Origin: a virus
DNA: 20,286 nucleotides
IMG/VR virus record: IMGVR_UViG_3300009154_000362
Location: 1-20,286 of that record
Reading direction: 5' to 3' (one strand)
In this document: positions 6,881 to 13,359 of the stretch, piece by piece
Position numbering within the stretch: the first letter of the stretch is position 1
How the letters are laid out: every line of letters starts with the position of its first letter
Translations under genes and position numbers: made by a program
The notes under the pieces: model-generated
Database searches by the model: none
Told to the model about the DNA's origin: nothing
Seen by the model: the letters and a program-made list of their open reading frames with translations, nothing else

Positions 6881-7246
6881 TCAGGCCTGGCGCTGCAAGA
6901 ATGCTGCTTTATGGCCTGTTATCTTGAAGTACTTAACAGCGCAGTCTAGAACAGTCTGTGGGTCAAATGTCTTGCAAGAAAATACGTCGAGATAGAACGT
7001 ATTGTTCTCTTCTACAAAGTGCGCGCAGATATTTGAAGTCTCAATGAGCTGCACTAGGGTATAGCCGAGTTTATTTCCAGAACCAAAGTGGATTACCTGA
7101 GGTTCGCCATATGGCACCATGTCGATCTCTTTAACGAGCTCGCGTGCAAAGTTAGCGATGTTCTCGCCGTTTGAGATTGACTCTGGGTCTGCACCCGAGC
7201 AGTCGAGAATGAGGTGGTAACCCCAAGATGGTACTTCATTTTCCAT
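6881..7246 (-). CDS. S-adenosylmethionine decarboxylase-like (SpeD family) protein
   Basis: A 121-aa protein of the class 1 bacterial/archaeal AdoMetDC fold. GYHLILDCSGAD (9-20) is the usual first strand. GYTLVQLIETSNICAHFVEE (61-80) and FYLDVFSC (84-91) replace the classic AESHISIHTWPE and VDVFTC. Ser71, His76 and Cys91 keep the 5- and 20-residue spacings of the pyruvoyl-forming Ser63, His68 and Cys83 of the Thermotoga enzyme, so self-cleavage at Ser71 is plausible. The residue after the Ser is Asn instead of His, and one residue is added between Glu and Ser. It may decarboxylate AdoMet, or arginine/ornithine as in neofunctionalised relatives. GGAG precedes the ATG by 6 bases. Confidence 0.78.
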   Translation of the reverse strand: MENEVPSWGYHLILDCSGADPESISNGENIANFARELVKEIDMVPYGEPQVIHFGSGNKLGYTLVQLIETSNICAHFVEENNTFYLDVFSCKTFDPQTVLDCAVKYFKITGHKAAFLQRQA

Positions 7247-7265
7247 TATTTACTCCATTTATATT

Positions 7266-7451
7266 TTAAGGATTTGTGACAGCGTTTAGCGTGTCGTACT
7301 CGCTCGGTGAGAGCATAGCGGCGAAGTCTTTTCCATCGCGCGTAATAATAATTATCTTATTATCATTATCAACTAGAGAGAGATAGTAATCAAAATCTCT
7401 CTCTAGTTCAGTCATATTTATTCGAATCTTACGTGATTCGTCTTCGCTCAT
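7266..7451 (-). CDS. Phd/YefM-like antitoxin-type protein, no toxin seen
   Basis: A 61-aa protein from ATG 7451, which shares one base with the upstream stop (TGATG); a longer TTG start at 7529 would run 79 bases into the neighbour and is rejected. RINMTELERDFDYYL then NKIIIITRDGKDFAAMLSPSEYDTL matches the DNA-binding N-domain of Phd/YefM antitoxins (N..eL....d.yl, I.itr.Gk..A.L.s..ey..L). The C-terminal toxin-binding tail is almost absent, and neither neighbour resembles Doc, RelE or YoeB. It could be a phage autoregulator, or an anti-toxin that neutralises a host toxin. The family call is reasonable; the role is inferred. Confidence 0.6.
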   Translation of the reverse strand: MSEDESRKIRINMTELERDFDYYLSLVDNDNKIIIITRDGKDFAAMLSPSEYDTLNAVTNP

Positions 7452-7738
7452 CAGTAGTTGTCTACAAACTGAACGTACTCGACGGTACTGATTCGAAAAG
7501 ATCTCCAACCGCCTTTCTCCATGTCCCAAACAGCCATGACGTCAGGGTTCTTTGCGTGGAACTCTTTCTCTTCATTGATGTTGTGATTAGGAGGAAGCAT
7601 CTGTGGTGCGAGCGTTGCTCGCATCTTGCGGGGAGTTCCATCTACCTTGGTAAAGTGAATCTCAACCACACCGCGCTTTAGATCTTTAAGAAGCGTGGTA
7701 CGGCCTTCGTCTGTTAGGCCTACAATCTCTTCGTTCAT
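7451..7738 (-). CDS. DUF2693 / WYL_2 Sm-like SH3 beta-barrel protein
   Basis: A 95-aa protein with LKRGVVEIHFTKVDGTPRKM (20-39), TLAPQMLPP (42-50) and VWDMEKGGWRSFRISTVEYV (69-88). The F-T-K-x-D-G-T-x-R pattern followed by a late V-W-D...W-R-S-F-R is the signature of this small beta-barrel family (earlier DUF2693), common in T4-like phages. Sm-like folds often bind nucleic acid, but no activity is known for this family. The start overlaps the glutaredoxin stop by 4 bases (ATGA) and the end shares a base with the Phd-like gene, so the three are coupled. Confidence 0.75.
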   Translation of the reverse strand: MNEEIVGLTDEGRTTLLKDLKRGVVEIHFTKVDGTPRKMRATLAPQMLPPNHNINEEKEFHAKNPDVMAVWDMEKGGWRSFRISTVEYVQFVDNY

Positions 7739-8004
7739 AGTATAACTCTCTCATTTAGAAGTTGCTGATTATTTTGTTGACTCGATACATGTTCCCTGAG
7801 TTCTTTATAGCCACCGATGTGATATCCATCGACAATAATAACTGGAAATGTCTTTGCTGTTGGATACTTCTCAAGGAGGAATTCTTTGGTAAAGTTCACG
7901 TCGAGCTTATGCTCGAGAAACTCTATGTTCTTCTGGCGAAGAAATCCAACCGCCATCTCGCAGTAGCTGCAACCGCTCGTGCTGTACATCTCTATGCTGC
8001 TCAT
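7735..8004 (-). CDS. glutaredoxin
   Basis: An 89-aa thioredoxin-fold protein with active site GCSYC (Cys12 and Cys15), cis-proline TFP (52-54) and the GSH-binding GGYKEL (64-69). It probably reduces the class Ia ribonucleotide reductase encoded at 9601-13347, as NrdC does for T4. The start is ATG 8004, since a stop lies three codons upstream in frame. GGAGAGG is 13 bases upstream, a long spacing, and the first 98 bases overlap the upstream 70-aa ORF in another frame, so translation may depend on coupling. The C-terminal NNQQLLNERVIL is an extra tail. Confidence 0.88.
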   Translation of the reverse strand: MSSIEMYSTSGCSYCEMAVGFLRQKNIEFLEHKLDVNFTKEFLLEKYPTAKTFPVIIVDGYHIGGYKELREHVSSQQNNQQLLNERVIL

Positions 8005-8119
8005 TTTTGTTTACTAACCTCTCCCAATAAAGTGCAATATCTTTTTTATCTGCTGGATCATAACCAACTGCGATCATATCTCTACCAACTAAAATCTCAA
8101 GTTCGCTAAGTAGACTCAT
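7907..8119 (-). CDS. hypothetical 70-aa protein overlapping glutaredoxin
   Basis: The ORF starts at ATG 8119, sharing one base with the upstream stop (TAATG). It fills the 115 bases before glutaredoxin, then continues 98 bases into it in another frame. The first 38 residues (MSLLSELEILVGRD, then DPADKKDIALYWERLV) look like a compact helical protein; the tail over glutaredoxin may be less constrained. I recognise no family. Coupling and absence of another frame argue for a real gene. The long overlap could reflect a mutation that moved the stop. Confidence 0.5.
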   Translation of the reverse strand: MSLLSELEILVGRDMIAVGYDPADKKDIALYWERLVNKNEQHRDVQHERLQLLRDGGWISSPEEHRVSRA

Positions 8120-8319
8120 TAATCATGTTCCTCTATCTTATATATCTTGTACGTAACGTAGTCAAGATATACATCGATTCTCTTTTTATCAACCATATCA
8201 TACTGGATGCTGCAGTTATCAAAAATCAAGTTGACAACACATCCATCTGACTCAGCGATAGCCTGAAGCTTATCAGCATGATCATCGTAGAAATCGCCTA
8301 TGAATCTATCGTATTTCAT
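8119..8319 (-). CDS. hypothetical 66-aa protein after the tRNA
   Basis: From ATG 8319 it encodes about 66 residues (MKYDRFIGDFYDDHADKLQ, ending YKIEEHD). A TTG 12 bases further up would place the ribosome site inside the tRNA, so the ATG, with GAGAAG 4 bases upstream, is preferred. It is acidic and contains DGCVVNLIFDNCSIQYD, alternating strands with two Cys. No family is recognised. It is the first protein gene after the tRNA and probably shares its promoter (8420-8448). Confidence 0.5.
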   Translation of the reverse strand: MKYDRFIGDFYDDHADKLQAIAESDGCVVNLIFDNCSIQYDMVDKKRIDVYLDYVTYKIYKIEEHD

Positions 8320-8335
8320 ATCTCTTCTCAAAATT

Positions 8336-8411
8336 TGGTGGACCCGGCAGGACTCGAACCTGCAACCAGACCGTTATGAGCGGCCGGCTCTAACCATTGA
8401 GCTACAGGTCC
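8336..8411 (-). tRNA. tRNA with CAU anticodon, probably tRNA-Ile2 (decodes AUA)
   Basis: A 76-base cloverleaf on the minus strand with a 7-bp acceptor (one G-U), D arm GCTC/GAGC, an anticodon stem whose loop is CTCATAA, a T arm with TTCGAGT, and an encoded CCA. The CAU anticodon allows initiator Met, elongator Met or lysidine-modified Ile2. The short 8-base D loop (AATGGTTA) and variable region TGGTT resemble E. coli Ile(CAU) more than elongator Met. AUA codons are frequent in the neighbouring genes, which gives such a tRNA a purpose. The identity needs TilS-type modification and is inferred. Its first base is about 9 bases from the -10 box. Confidence 0.85.
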
Positions 8412-8419
8412 ATAACACT

Positions 8420-8448
8420 AATATACACTAGTTTAGAATATTTGTCAA
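8420..8448 (-). promoter_or_regulatory. sigma70-type promoter for the tRNA
   Basis: TTGACA (8443-8448), a 17-base spacer and TATATT (8420-8425), with the tRNA 5' end 9 bases past the -10. Transcription would start almost at the mature end, leaving little or no 5' leader. The -35 begins directly after the nuclease stop codon. It probably also feeds the downstream small ORFs and glutaredoxin. Confidence 0.75.
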
Positions 8449-8862
8449 CTATATTTTTACGTGAGCTTTGTGGACTTTAACTGATATCCAGCTGTTGTAC
8501 CACTCGTCGCTCTCGAGAACTTTGTTCTCAAACTGGTACTTTGCTTCCCAGTAGTTGCACTCGCCCTTTGTCTTACAGAGCCTGAGTATCTCTCGCTTGA
8601 AGTTGCTAGAGTGAACTCCTTCGACATTGAGATCTACCAAGAGATCTTTGCTAGACCCATAGTAGTCTTTCCAGTCGGAGTCGATCTTAACTCTCTTTCT
8701 CTTACCCTTGATCTTCTTTGATCGAGTAAACTTAAAGAGCTTCTTTCCGATGTATTTTTTATTACTGGTGAGATTAGTGATTAGATATACGAAGCCGACG
8801 TAGTCTTCAGACTCAAGATCAATAATCTCACCGTTGTATAGCCAAGGATTTTCATAAGACAT
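8449..8862 (-). CDS. GIY-YIG endonuclease (SegE-like)
   Basis: 137 aa from ATG 8862. GFVYLI (23-28) stands for GIY, KKYIGKK (35-41) for YIG, followed by a DWKDYYGSS segment (63-71), Glu106 in NYWEAKYQ as the probable catalytic glutamate, and NSWI (123-126). This matches the catalytic domain of T4 Seg-type free-standing nucleases. It probably nicks or cuts DNA, as a homing endonuclease or in host DNA breakdown; no DNA-binding domain follows, so target choice is unclear. A GTG at 8880 could add 6 residues, but the GGAGGGAG site is 7 bases before the ATG and sits in a hairpin loop (8861-8883). Confidence 0.78.
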   Translation of the reverse strand: MSYENPWLYNGEIIDLESEDYVGFVYLITNLTSNKKYIGKKLFKFTRSKKIKGKRKRVKIDSDWKDYYGSSKDLLVDLNVEGVHSSNFKREILRLCKTKGECNYWEAKYQFENKVLESDEWYNSWISVKVHKAHVKI

Positions 8863-8883
8863 AGTGGGACTCCCTCCCACTAT
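8861..8883 (-). promoter_or_regulatory. hairpin with the RBS in its loop, before the GIY-YIG gene
   Basis: On the transcribed strand ATAGTGGGA and TCCCACTAT form a perfect 9-bp stem around a 5-base loop GGGAG. The Shine-Dalgarno core is the loop, and the last two stem bases are the A and T of the start codon. No T-tract follows, so it is not a terminator. It is probably a translational operator or thermosensor-like gate. Confidence 0.6.
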
Positions 8884-8886
8884 TTA

Positions 8887-9156
8887 TTAGAACCTATCGC
8901 GATCCTGATTGTCCCAAACATCGTCCTCATCTTCGAGATAAGGAATGACGTCGTCGTCTACCTCATCTAGAGACTCATTGTATGCGCTGTCGTAGACGCT
9001 GTCGATCTTCTTTGCGGACTTTGGTTCCACATCTATATCGCTGTTATTGATAAGACTGATTAGCTCTTCATAGAGAGAGCGCCTCTCATTCTGATCCGTA
9101 ACATTTAACTTTATAGTCTCTACTAGGTCTATAAGAAATCTATCATTACGTCCCAT
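8887..9156 (-). CDS. hypothetical acidic 89-aa protein
   Basis: The N-terminal part (RFLIDLVETIKLNV, ERRSLYEELISLI) looks helical; the C-terminal half is very acidic (SLDEVDDDVIPYLEDEDD) and ends NQDRDRF. I recognise no family. The acidity recalls DNA-mimic or chaperone-like small phage proteins, but nothing else supports that. The ATG shares one base with the stop of the HNH gene (TAATG), so it is coupled. It is followed by the hairpin-controlled GIY-YIG gene. Confidence 0.5.
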   Translation of the reverse strand: MGRNDRFLIDLVETIKLNVTDQNERRSLYEELISLINNSDIDVEPKSAKKIDSVYDSAYNESLDEVDDDVIPYLEDEDDVWDNQDRDRF

Positions 9157-9629
9157 TATTTGGTCTCCACGTATTTCTTATATGCTGCGATCCAGTCCTT
9201 AGCGATCTCCTGCTGAGCGGTCTTCATGTCAACTTTTCCATCACAGATCAACTTATGTAGTCTATTCTCTAGGGCATCCTTGATGTGAGCATTGTATGGA
9301 GTTGTAGTATACGACTGAGGCCATAGATTCTTGATGTCATTTGCGCCGCCTAGCTCGAGAGAGATAAGGTGGTCGATCTCGAACTTATCGGTCGACGGAT
9401 CAATGTGGTACGCTGCGAATACTTGTTTTTTTAGTGAGTCAGGCACATTGCGTACTCCTGGCTGCGAGGTATAACCAGAAACGCAGATCATCTCCTTGGT
9501 TGCAGCCGGATTGACTACACCTGGAGTAAGCTTTGGGTCTGGCGACTGCGGAAGATCTGCAGCGAGAGCCATCGACCCAAGAGCCATGACAAAAGATAAG
9601 CTATAGAGAGAAATTCTTAAAAGTTTCAT
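9156..9629 (-). CDS. exported HNH-type nuclease with signal peptide
   Basis: 157 aa from ATG 9629 (AAGGA 9 bases upstream). Residues 1-24 are a Sec signal peptide: KLLR, then a hydrophobic ISLYSLSFVMALGSM core and an ALA cleavage site before ADLP. The mature part has LTPGVVNP (34-41), FEIDHLISLELGG (83-95) with Asp86-His87, then Asn97 and NLWPQ (101-105), the beta-beta-alpha metal HNH core. Cys49 and Cys129 could pair in the periplasm. Homologues with this layout are common in bacteria. The protein probably cuts DNA outside the cytoplasm. It overlaps the nrdB end by 29 bases; a farther start at 9656 would spoil the signal peptide. Confidence 0.8.
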   Translation of the reverse strand: MKLLRISLYSLSFVMALGSMALAADLPQSPDPKLTPGVVNPAATKEMICVSGYTSQPGVRNVPDSLKKQVFAAYHIDPSTDKFEIDHLISLELGGANDIKNLWPQSYTTTPYNAHIKDALENRLHKLICDGKVDMKTAQQEIAKDWIAAYKKYVETK

Positions 9630-10680
9630 TATTAACATCCTTCTTAACGCCACCACCTACATAGCTGGTGATCTCAGTTTCTTGTGGAGCTACCTGTACT
9701 TCAGCGCCGCTAATCCACTTCTGTGTCCACGGCAGAGGATTAGACCCAGTCTTATACGGACAGGAAAGACCAACTGCGGTCATGCGCTTATTTGCTATCC
9801 ATTCTATATATTCATTTAGTAGAGCCTTATTGAGACCGATCATAGAGCCATCTTTGAATAGATAGTTAGCCCATGCTTTCTCTTGGTCGACCGCGTCGAT
9901 GAACATCTTGATGCACTCTTCTTTAGTTTCATCACGAATAATTGCAAAGTCAGGATCATCAGTCGGCAGCACTTTAAGCAGCTGCTGAGTGCCCGCTAGA
10001 TGAAGGTTCTCATCGCGTGCGATAAGCTTGATGATCTTGGCATTACCCTCCATCTTCTTCACCTCAGCAAAAGCCCACGAGCATGCAAAGCTGACGTAGA
10101 AGCGAACACCCTCGAGAATATTGACTGACATAAGTGTCAGCCACAATGCTTTCTTATGACCATACCCGCTGTTTGAAACTGATTTGTTATTATATTCAAT
10201 AAGATCATCATAGTACTTGCTGATGTCACCAGCGCAGTCTACGATCTCCTTCATGTCCATCATACCGTCGAAGATAACCGACGGATCAGAGTATACGTTC
10301 CTAATGATGTGAGTGTAACTGCGTGAGTGGATAGATTCGCTGAATGCCCACGTAAGAATCCAGTTCTCGAGTTCAGGAAGTGAGCAGATAGGACTGAATG
10401 CTGCTGTTGGTGCGCGCCCTTGAACGGAGTCGAGAAGGATCTGTCGCTTGAGATTTGAGGTAAAGATGTGCTGCTCATGTGTGGTCAACGCCTTAAAGTC
10501 TTTTGCATCGCGATATACGTCGATCTCCTCTGGTCTCCAGAAGAAGCCGAGCTGCGACTGTGTGAGCTTCTCTAAGAATGGATACTTCTGCTTATCATAA
10601 CGAGCGATAGTTACAGGATCGTCAAAGAACGCCTTGACTTTGGTTGGATCTTTATGATTAGTTGCATCGAATACTGACAT
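9601..10680 (-). CDS. nrdB: class Ia ribonucleotide reductase beta subunit NrdB
   Basis: 359 aa from ATG 10680, which shares one base with the upstream stop; GGGAG is 6 bases before it. The di-iron and radical residues fall at the same numbers as in E. coli: Asp84 (ILLDSVQG), Glu115 and His118 (AFSESIHSRSY), Tyr122, then the later Glu in EGVRFYVSFA and the Glu/His of RDENLHL. NETFKNFSL at the end is the C-terminal peptide that docks to NrdA. It makes the tyrosyl radical used by NrdA to reduce NDPs. T4 NrdB is 388 aa. It is separated from nrdA by two small coupled ORFs. No intein or intron is seen. Confidence 0.96.
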   Translation of the reverse strand: MSVFDATNHKDPTKVKAFFDDPVTIARYDKQKYPFLEKLTQSQLGFFWRPEEIDVYRDAKDFKALTTHEQHIFTSNLKRQILLDSVQGRAPTAAFSPICSLPELENWILTWAFSESIHSRSYTHIIRNVYSDPSVIFDGMMDMKEIVDCAGDISKYYDDLIEYNNKSVSNSGYGHKKALWLTLMSVNILEGVRFYVSFACSWAFAEVKKMEGNAKIIKLIARDENLHLAGTQQLLKVLPTDDPDFAIIRDETKEECIKMFIDAVDQEKAWANYLFKDGSMIGLNKALLNEYIEWIANKRMTAVGLSCPYKTGSNPLPWTQKWISGAEVQVAPQETEITSYVGGGVKKDVNNETFKNFSL

Positions 10681-10877
10681 CACCATCTCCCATCGTCGAC
10701 ATAGATTACGATCTTTAAGAATAGAACTTTAACTACTAGATCAAGTTTCAGTCCTGGATCCATATCGCTCTGTGTATTAATATGAAAGTAGAATGGCGTC
10801 TTTAACCAGTTAAATGGATTTAGAACGAATGTAAGTATTATATTAGAGTGCTTTATATAGTTAATTATGTTGTTCAT
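10680..10877 (-). CDS. small conserved ORF between nrdA and nrdB (65 aa)
   Basis: 65 residues, aromatic and hydrophobic: FVLNPFNWLKTPFYFHIN, then LDLVVKVLFLKIVIYVDDG. It reads as a strand-rich domain rather than a clear membrane helix. Similar small ORFs beside nrd genes occur in marine T4-like phages, but I cannot name a family. It is joined by a 4-base overlap upstream and a 1-base overlap to nrdB, so it is likely translated with the reductase. A role tied to the reductase is speculation. Confidence 0.55.
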   Translation of the reverse strand: MNNIINYIKHSNIILTFVLNPFNWLKTPFYFHINTQSDMDPGLKLDLVVKVLFLKIVIYVDDGRW

Positions 10878-11068
10878 TTGTTAAACTGCTCCACTAGTGC
10901 AATTCTAGATTCCCTGCTGTATCTATTCTCTAGTATGAGAATAGCTCGTCTGAGCATGCCAACCGCCAGTAGTACGACATCGTCTGCTGTATCGGTCATC
11001 ATTATCTGCGTCTCAACGGGCAGCATCATCTTTGCTATCTTAATTTCCATCTTCTCTTTGTCTGTCAT
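10874..11068 (-). CDS. small ORF after nrdA (64 aa), helical
   Basis: The sequence is MTDKEKMEIKIAKMM, then DTADDVVLLAVGMLRRAILILE and a basic tail. It is predicted helical with no Cys and no signal peptide. Its ATG overlaps the nrdA stop by 4 bases and its stop overlaps the next ATG by 4, so nrdA, the two ORFs and nrdB form one coupled chain. No family is recognised. Confidence 0.55.
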   Translation of the reverse strand: MTDKEKMEIKIAKMMLPVETQIMMTDTADDVVLLAVGMLRRAILILENRYSRESRIALVEQFNK

Positions 11069-13347
11069 ATCTTACAGCTCTCGCAATCTTCATCGTCTGT
11101 TGCGCCTAGCGCCAGCTCCTGGTGAACGTCGATCTCGCCGGCCTGATCGTTCGTGTTAAAGTAGTAGAGCTGCTTGCCACCGTATTTATAGAACATCAGG
11201 AGATGCTGGAGCATAGTGGACATTGGTATCTGCTCTTCTGGATAGAACTTAGGGTTGTATGAGGTGTTTACTGATATTCCCTGATCGATAAACTTCTGCA
11301 GCACGCTAGCGATCTTAATATATCCTTCTGGGGAAACTTGGTCCCAAAGAAGATCGTACTTTCTCTTAAGGCGTCTGACTTCTGGTACGACCTGCTTGAG
11401 AACGCCGTCTTTGCTCTGCTTAACAGATACGAGAGATCTAGCAGGTTCGATCCCGTTGGTTGAGTTTGAAATCTGAGCGGAGGTTTCGGCTGGCATGAGC
11501 GCCATGAGGGTAGAGTTTCTGATTCCATATTGTTTAGCCCTTTCACGAAGTAAGTTCCAGTCCAACTTGTAATCTGGATTTACAAGTTCGTCTACTTCTC
11601 TCTTATATGTGTCGATAGGCATGATGCCTTGGGAGTACTTGGTCTCATTAGACTTAGACGGAGCTCCGACTTCAGCTGCGAGATCAATAGAGGCTTTAAT
11701 GAGATAGTAAGACCAAGCTTCGGCGTACTCATGTATCTTCTTTAAACCTTCAGAGCCAATATGCTGATAGCTAAGATCATTGCGAGCCAACCAATAAGCG
11801 AGATTAATGATACCCACACCAAGGGGTCTTCGTGCCATAGTTGAGTTCCTTGCTGCAAGGACAGGATAGTCCTGATAGCTGAGTAGCTCATCCAGAGCGC
11901 GAACGACAAGAGTACAAGGACGCTCAAAGTCATTTGGATCTTTAATCTTTCCCCAGTTGATGGCTGCTAGTGTACAGAGCGAGATCTCACCGTTCTCATC
12001 GTTTAGATCAGTGAGCGGCTTAGTGGGCAGGTTGATCTCAGAGCAGAGATTTGACATGCGAATTGGGGCGAGCTCCTTGATGAACGAGCCGTGATCGTTC
12101 GCGTGATCGACGTTCTGTAGGTAGATGCGGCCCGTGTCCTTGCGCTCCTGCATGAACGCAGAGAAGAGATCGATGGCCGACACTACTTTCTTTCTCAGCC
12201 TAGTGGAGCGCTCGTACTTCTCATAGAGTTCTTTAAACTTTTCCACGTCAGTAAAGAACGCATCATATAGATCTGGTACATCAGAAGGGCTGAACAGGGT
12301 AATAGAGCCACCGCTAAGAAGTCGCTCGTACATAATTCTGTTGAATTGAACGCCGTAGTCAAGATGTCTAACACGATTGTCCTCTGTTCCCTTGTTGTTC
12401 TTTAATACGAGGATGTCTTCGACTTCCAGATGCCATAGAGGATAGTAAAGTGTTGCTGCACCTCCGCGTACGCCTCCCTGACTGCAGCTCTTGACTGCTG
12501 ACTGAAAGTGCTTATAGAAAGGTATAACACCCGTATGAGAAGCATCCCCATTTCGAATAGGAGAACCAATAGCCCTAATACGACCAGCTCCAATACCAAT
12601 GCCGGCTTTTTGAGAAACGTACTTGACGATCGAAGAAGACGTTGCATTAATGGAGTCGAGTGAGTCGTCTGTCTCAATAAGAACACACGAACTGAACTGC
12701 TTTTGAGGAGTGCGAAGACCCGCCATGATAGGAGTAGGGAGCGAAATTTCGAAATTAGATACTGCATCGTATAGGTCTCTGATCCACTTTAGTCTGTCTG
12801 TCTTATAGTTTCTAAATAGCACCATGGCGATAAGCATCATCGCCATCTGTGGTGTCTCATAGTATTTATTAGTCACGCGATTCTTCACTAGATACTTACC
12901 GCGGAACTGCTCCATGCCGGCGTACGTGAGGTTGAAGTCGCGCTTGTGATCGATAAATGCGTTCAACTGAATGAGATCATCGAGGTTGTACCACTTGAGT
13001 AAGTCTGGATCGTAGTAACCCGCTGATACCACGTTCTGTATGTGCTGGTGGAGATGAACTGGATCGTAGTTATTATAAACATTCTTGCGGAGGTGGTAAT
13101 TGATTAAGTTTCCGGCTACGTACTGGTAGTTTGGTGTTTCCTCGCTGATTAGGTCCGCTGAGGCCTTGATGAGAGTCTCTTGGATATCACTAGTCTTGAT
13201 GCCGTTGTAGAACTGGATCTGAGACCTAAGCTCGATCTCGCTCTCAGAAACGCCGGTGATATCCTCGCAAGCCCACGCTACAACCTTGTGGAATTTATCT
13301 AAGTCGAGAGGCTCGCGCTCTCCGTTCCTCTTTAGTACGTTGATCAT
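11065..13347 (-). CDS. nrdA: class Ia ribonucleotide reductase alpha subunit NrdA
   Basis: A 760-aa large subunit (T4 NrdA is 754). The N-terminal ATP-cone spans about 1-90 (VLKRNGEREPLDLDKFHKVV), so dATP/ATP activity control is expected. Active-site signatures: SSCVLIETDDSLDSI (first redox Cys and specificity site), SNLCSEINLP (thiyl-radical Cys with Asn and Glu), SLCTLAAINWG (second redox Cys), MPAETSAQISN, YYFNT (radical-transfer Tyr pair) and the C-terminal CESC redox pair. It reduces ribonucleotides together with NrdB and probably the glutaredoxin at 7735. It starts 12 bases after the ThyX stop in the same operon. Confidence 0.97.
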   Translation of the reverse strand: MINVLKRNGEREPLDLDKFHKVVAWACEDITGVSESEIELRSQIQFYNGIKTSDIQETLIKASADLISEETPNYQYVAGNLINYHLRKNVYNNYDPVHLHQHIQNVVSAGYYDPDLLKWYNLDDLIQLNAFIDHKRDFNLTYAGMEQFRGKYLVKNRVTNKYYETPQMAMMLIAMVLFRNYKTDRLKWIRDLYDAVSNFEISLPTPIMAGLRTPQKQFSSCVLIETDDSLDSINATSSSIVKYVSQKAGIGIGAGRIRAIGSPIRNGDASHTGVIPFYKHFQSAVKSCSQGGVRGGAATLYYPLWHLEVEDILVLKNNKGTEDNRVRHLDYGVQFNRIMYERLLSGGSITLFSPSDVPDLYDAFFTDVEKFKELYEKYERSTRLRKKVVSAIDLFSAFMQERKDTGRIYLQNVDHANDHGSFIKELAPIRMSNLCSEINLPTKPLTDLNDENGEISLCTLAAINWGKIKDPNDFERPCTLVVRALDELLSYQDYPVLAARNSTMARRPLGVGIINLAYWLARNDLSYQHIGSEGLKKIHEYAEAWSYYLIKASIDLAAEVGAPSKSNETKYSQGIMPIDTYKREVDELVNPDYKLDWNLLRERAKQYGIRNSTLMALMPAETSAQISNSTNGIEPARSLVSVKQSKDGVLKQVVPEVRRLKRKYDLLWDQVSPEGYIKIASVLQKFIDQGISVNTSYNPKFYPEEQIPMSTMLQHLLMFYKYGGKQLYYFNTNDQAGEIDVHQELALGATDDEDCESCKI

Positions 13348-13359
13348 TATTGTTCTTTC

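Noticed and set aside
8881-8888. AATAAATA before the GIY-YIG gene as a late promoter
   Set aside because: The start site would fall inside the hairpin and remove half of it; the element overlaps a stop codon and is probably AT-rich chance.
11183-11190. TATAAATA (T4 late promoter consensus) on the minus strand
   Set aside because: It lies in nrdA and is explained by the codons for Tyr-Lys-Tyr in a conserved region; the following genes are metabolic, not late.
12402-12767. 121-aa minus-strand ORF within nrdA
   Set aside because: The nrdA frame is intact with all catalytic motifs here; this is an out-of-frame hydrophobic shadow.
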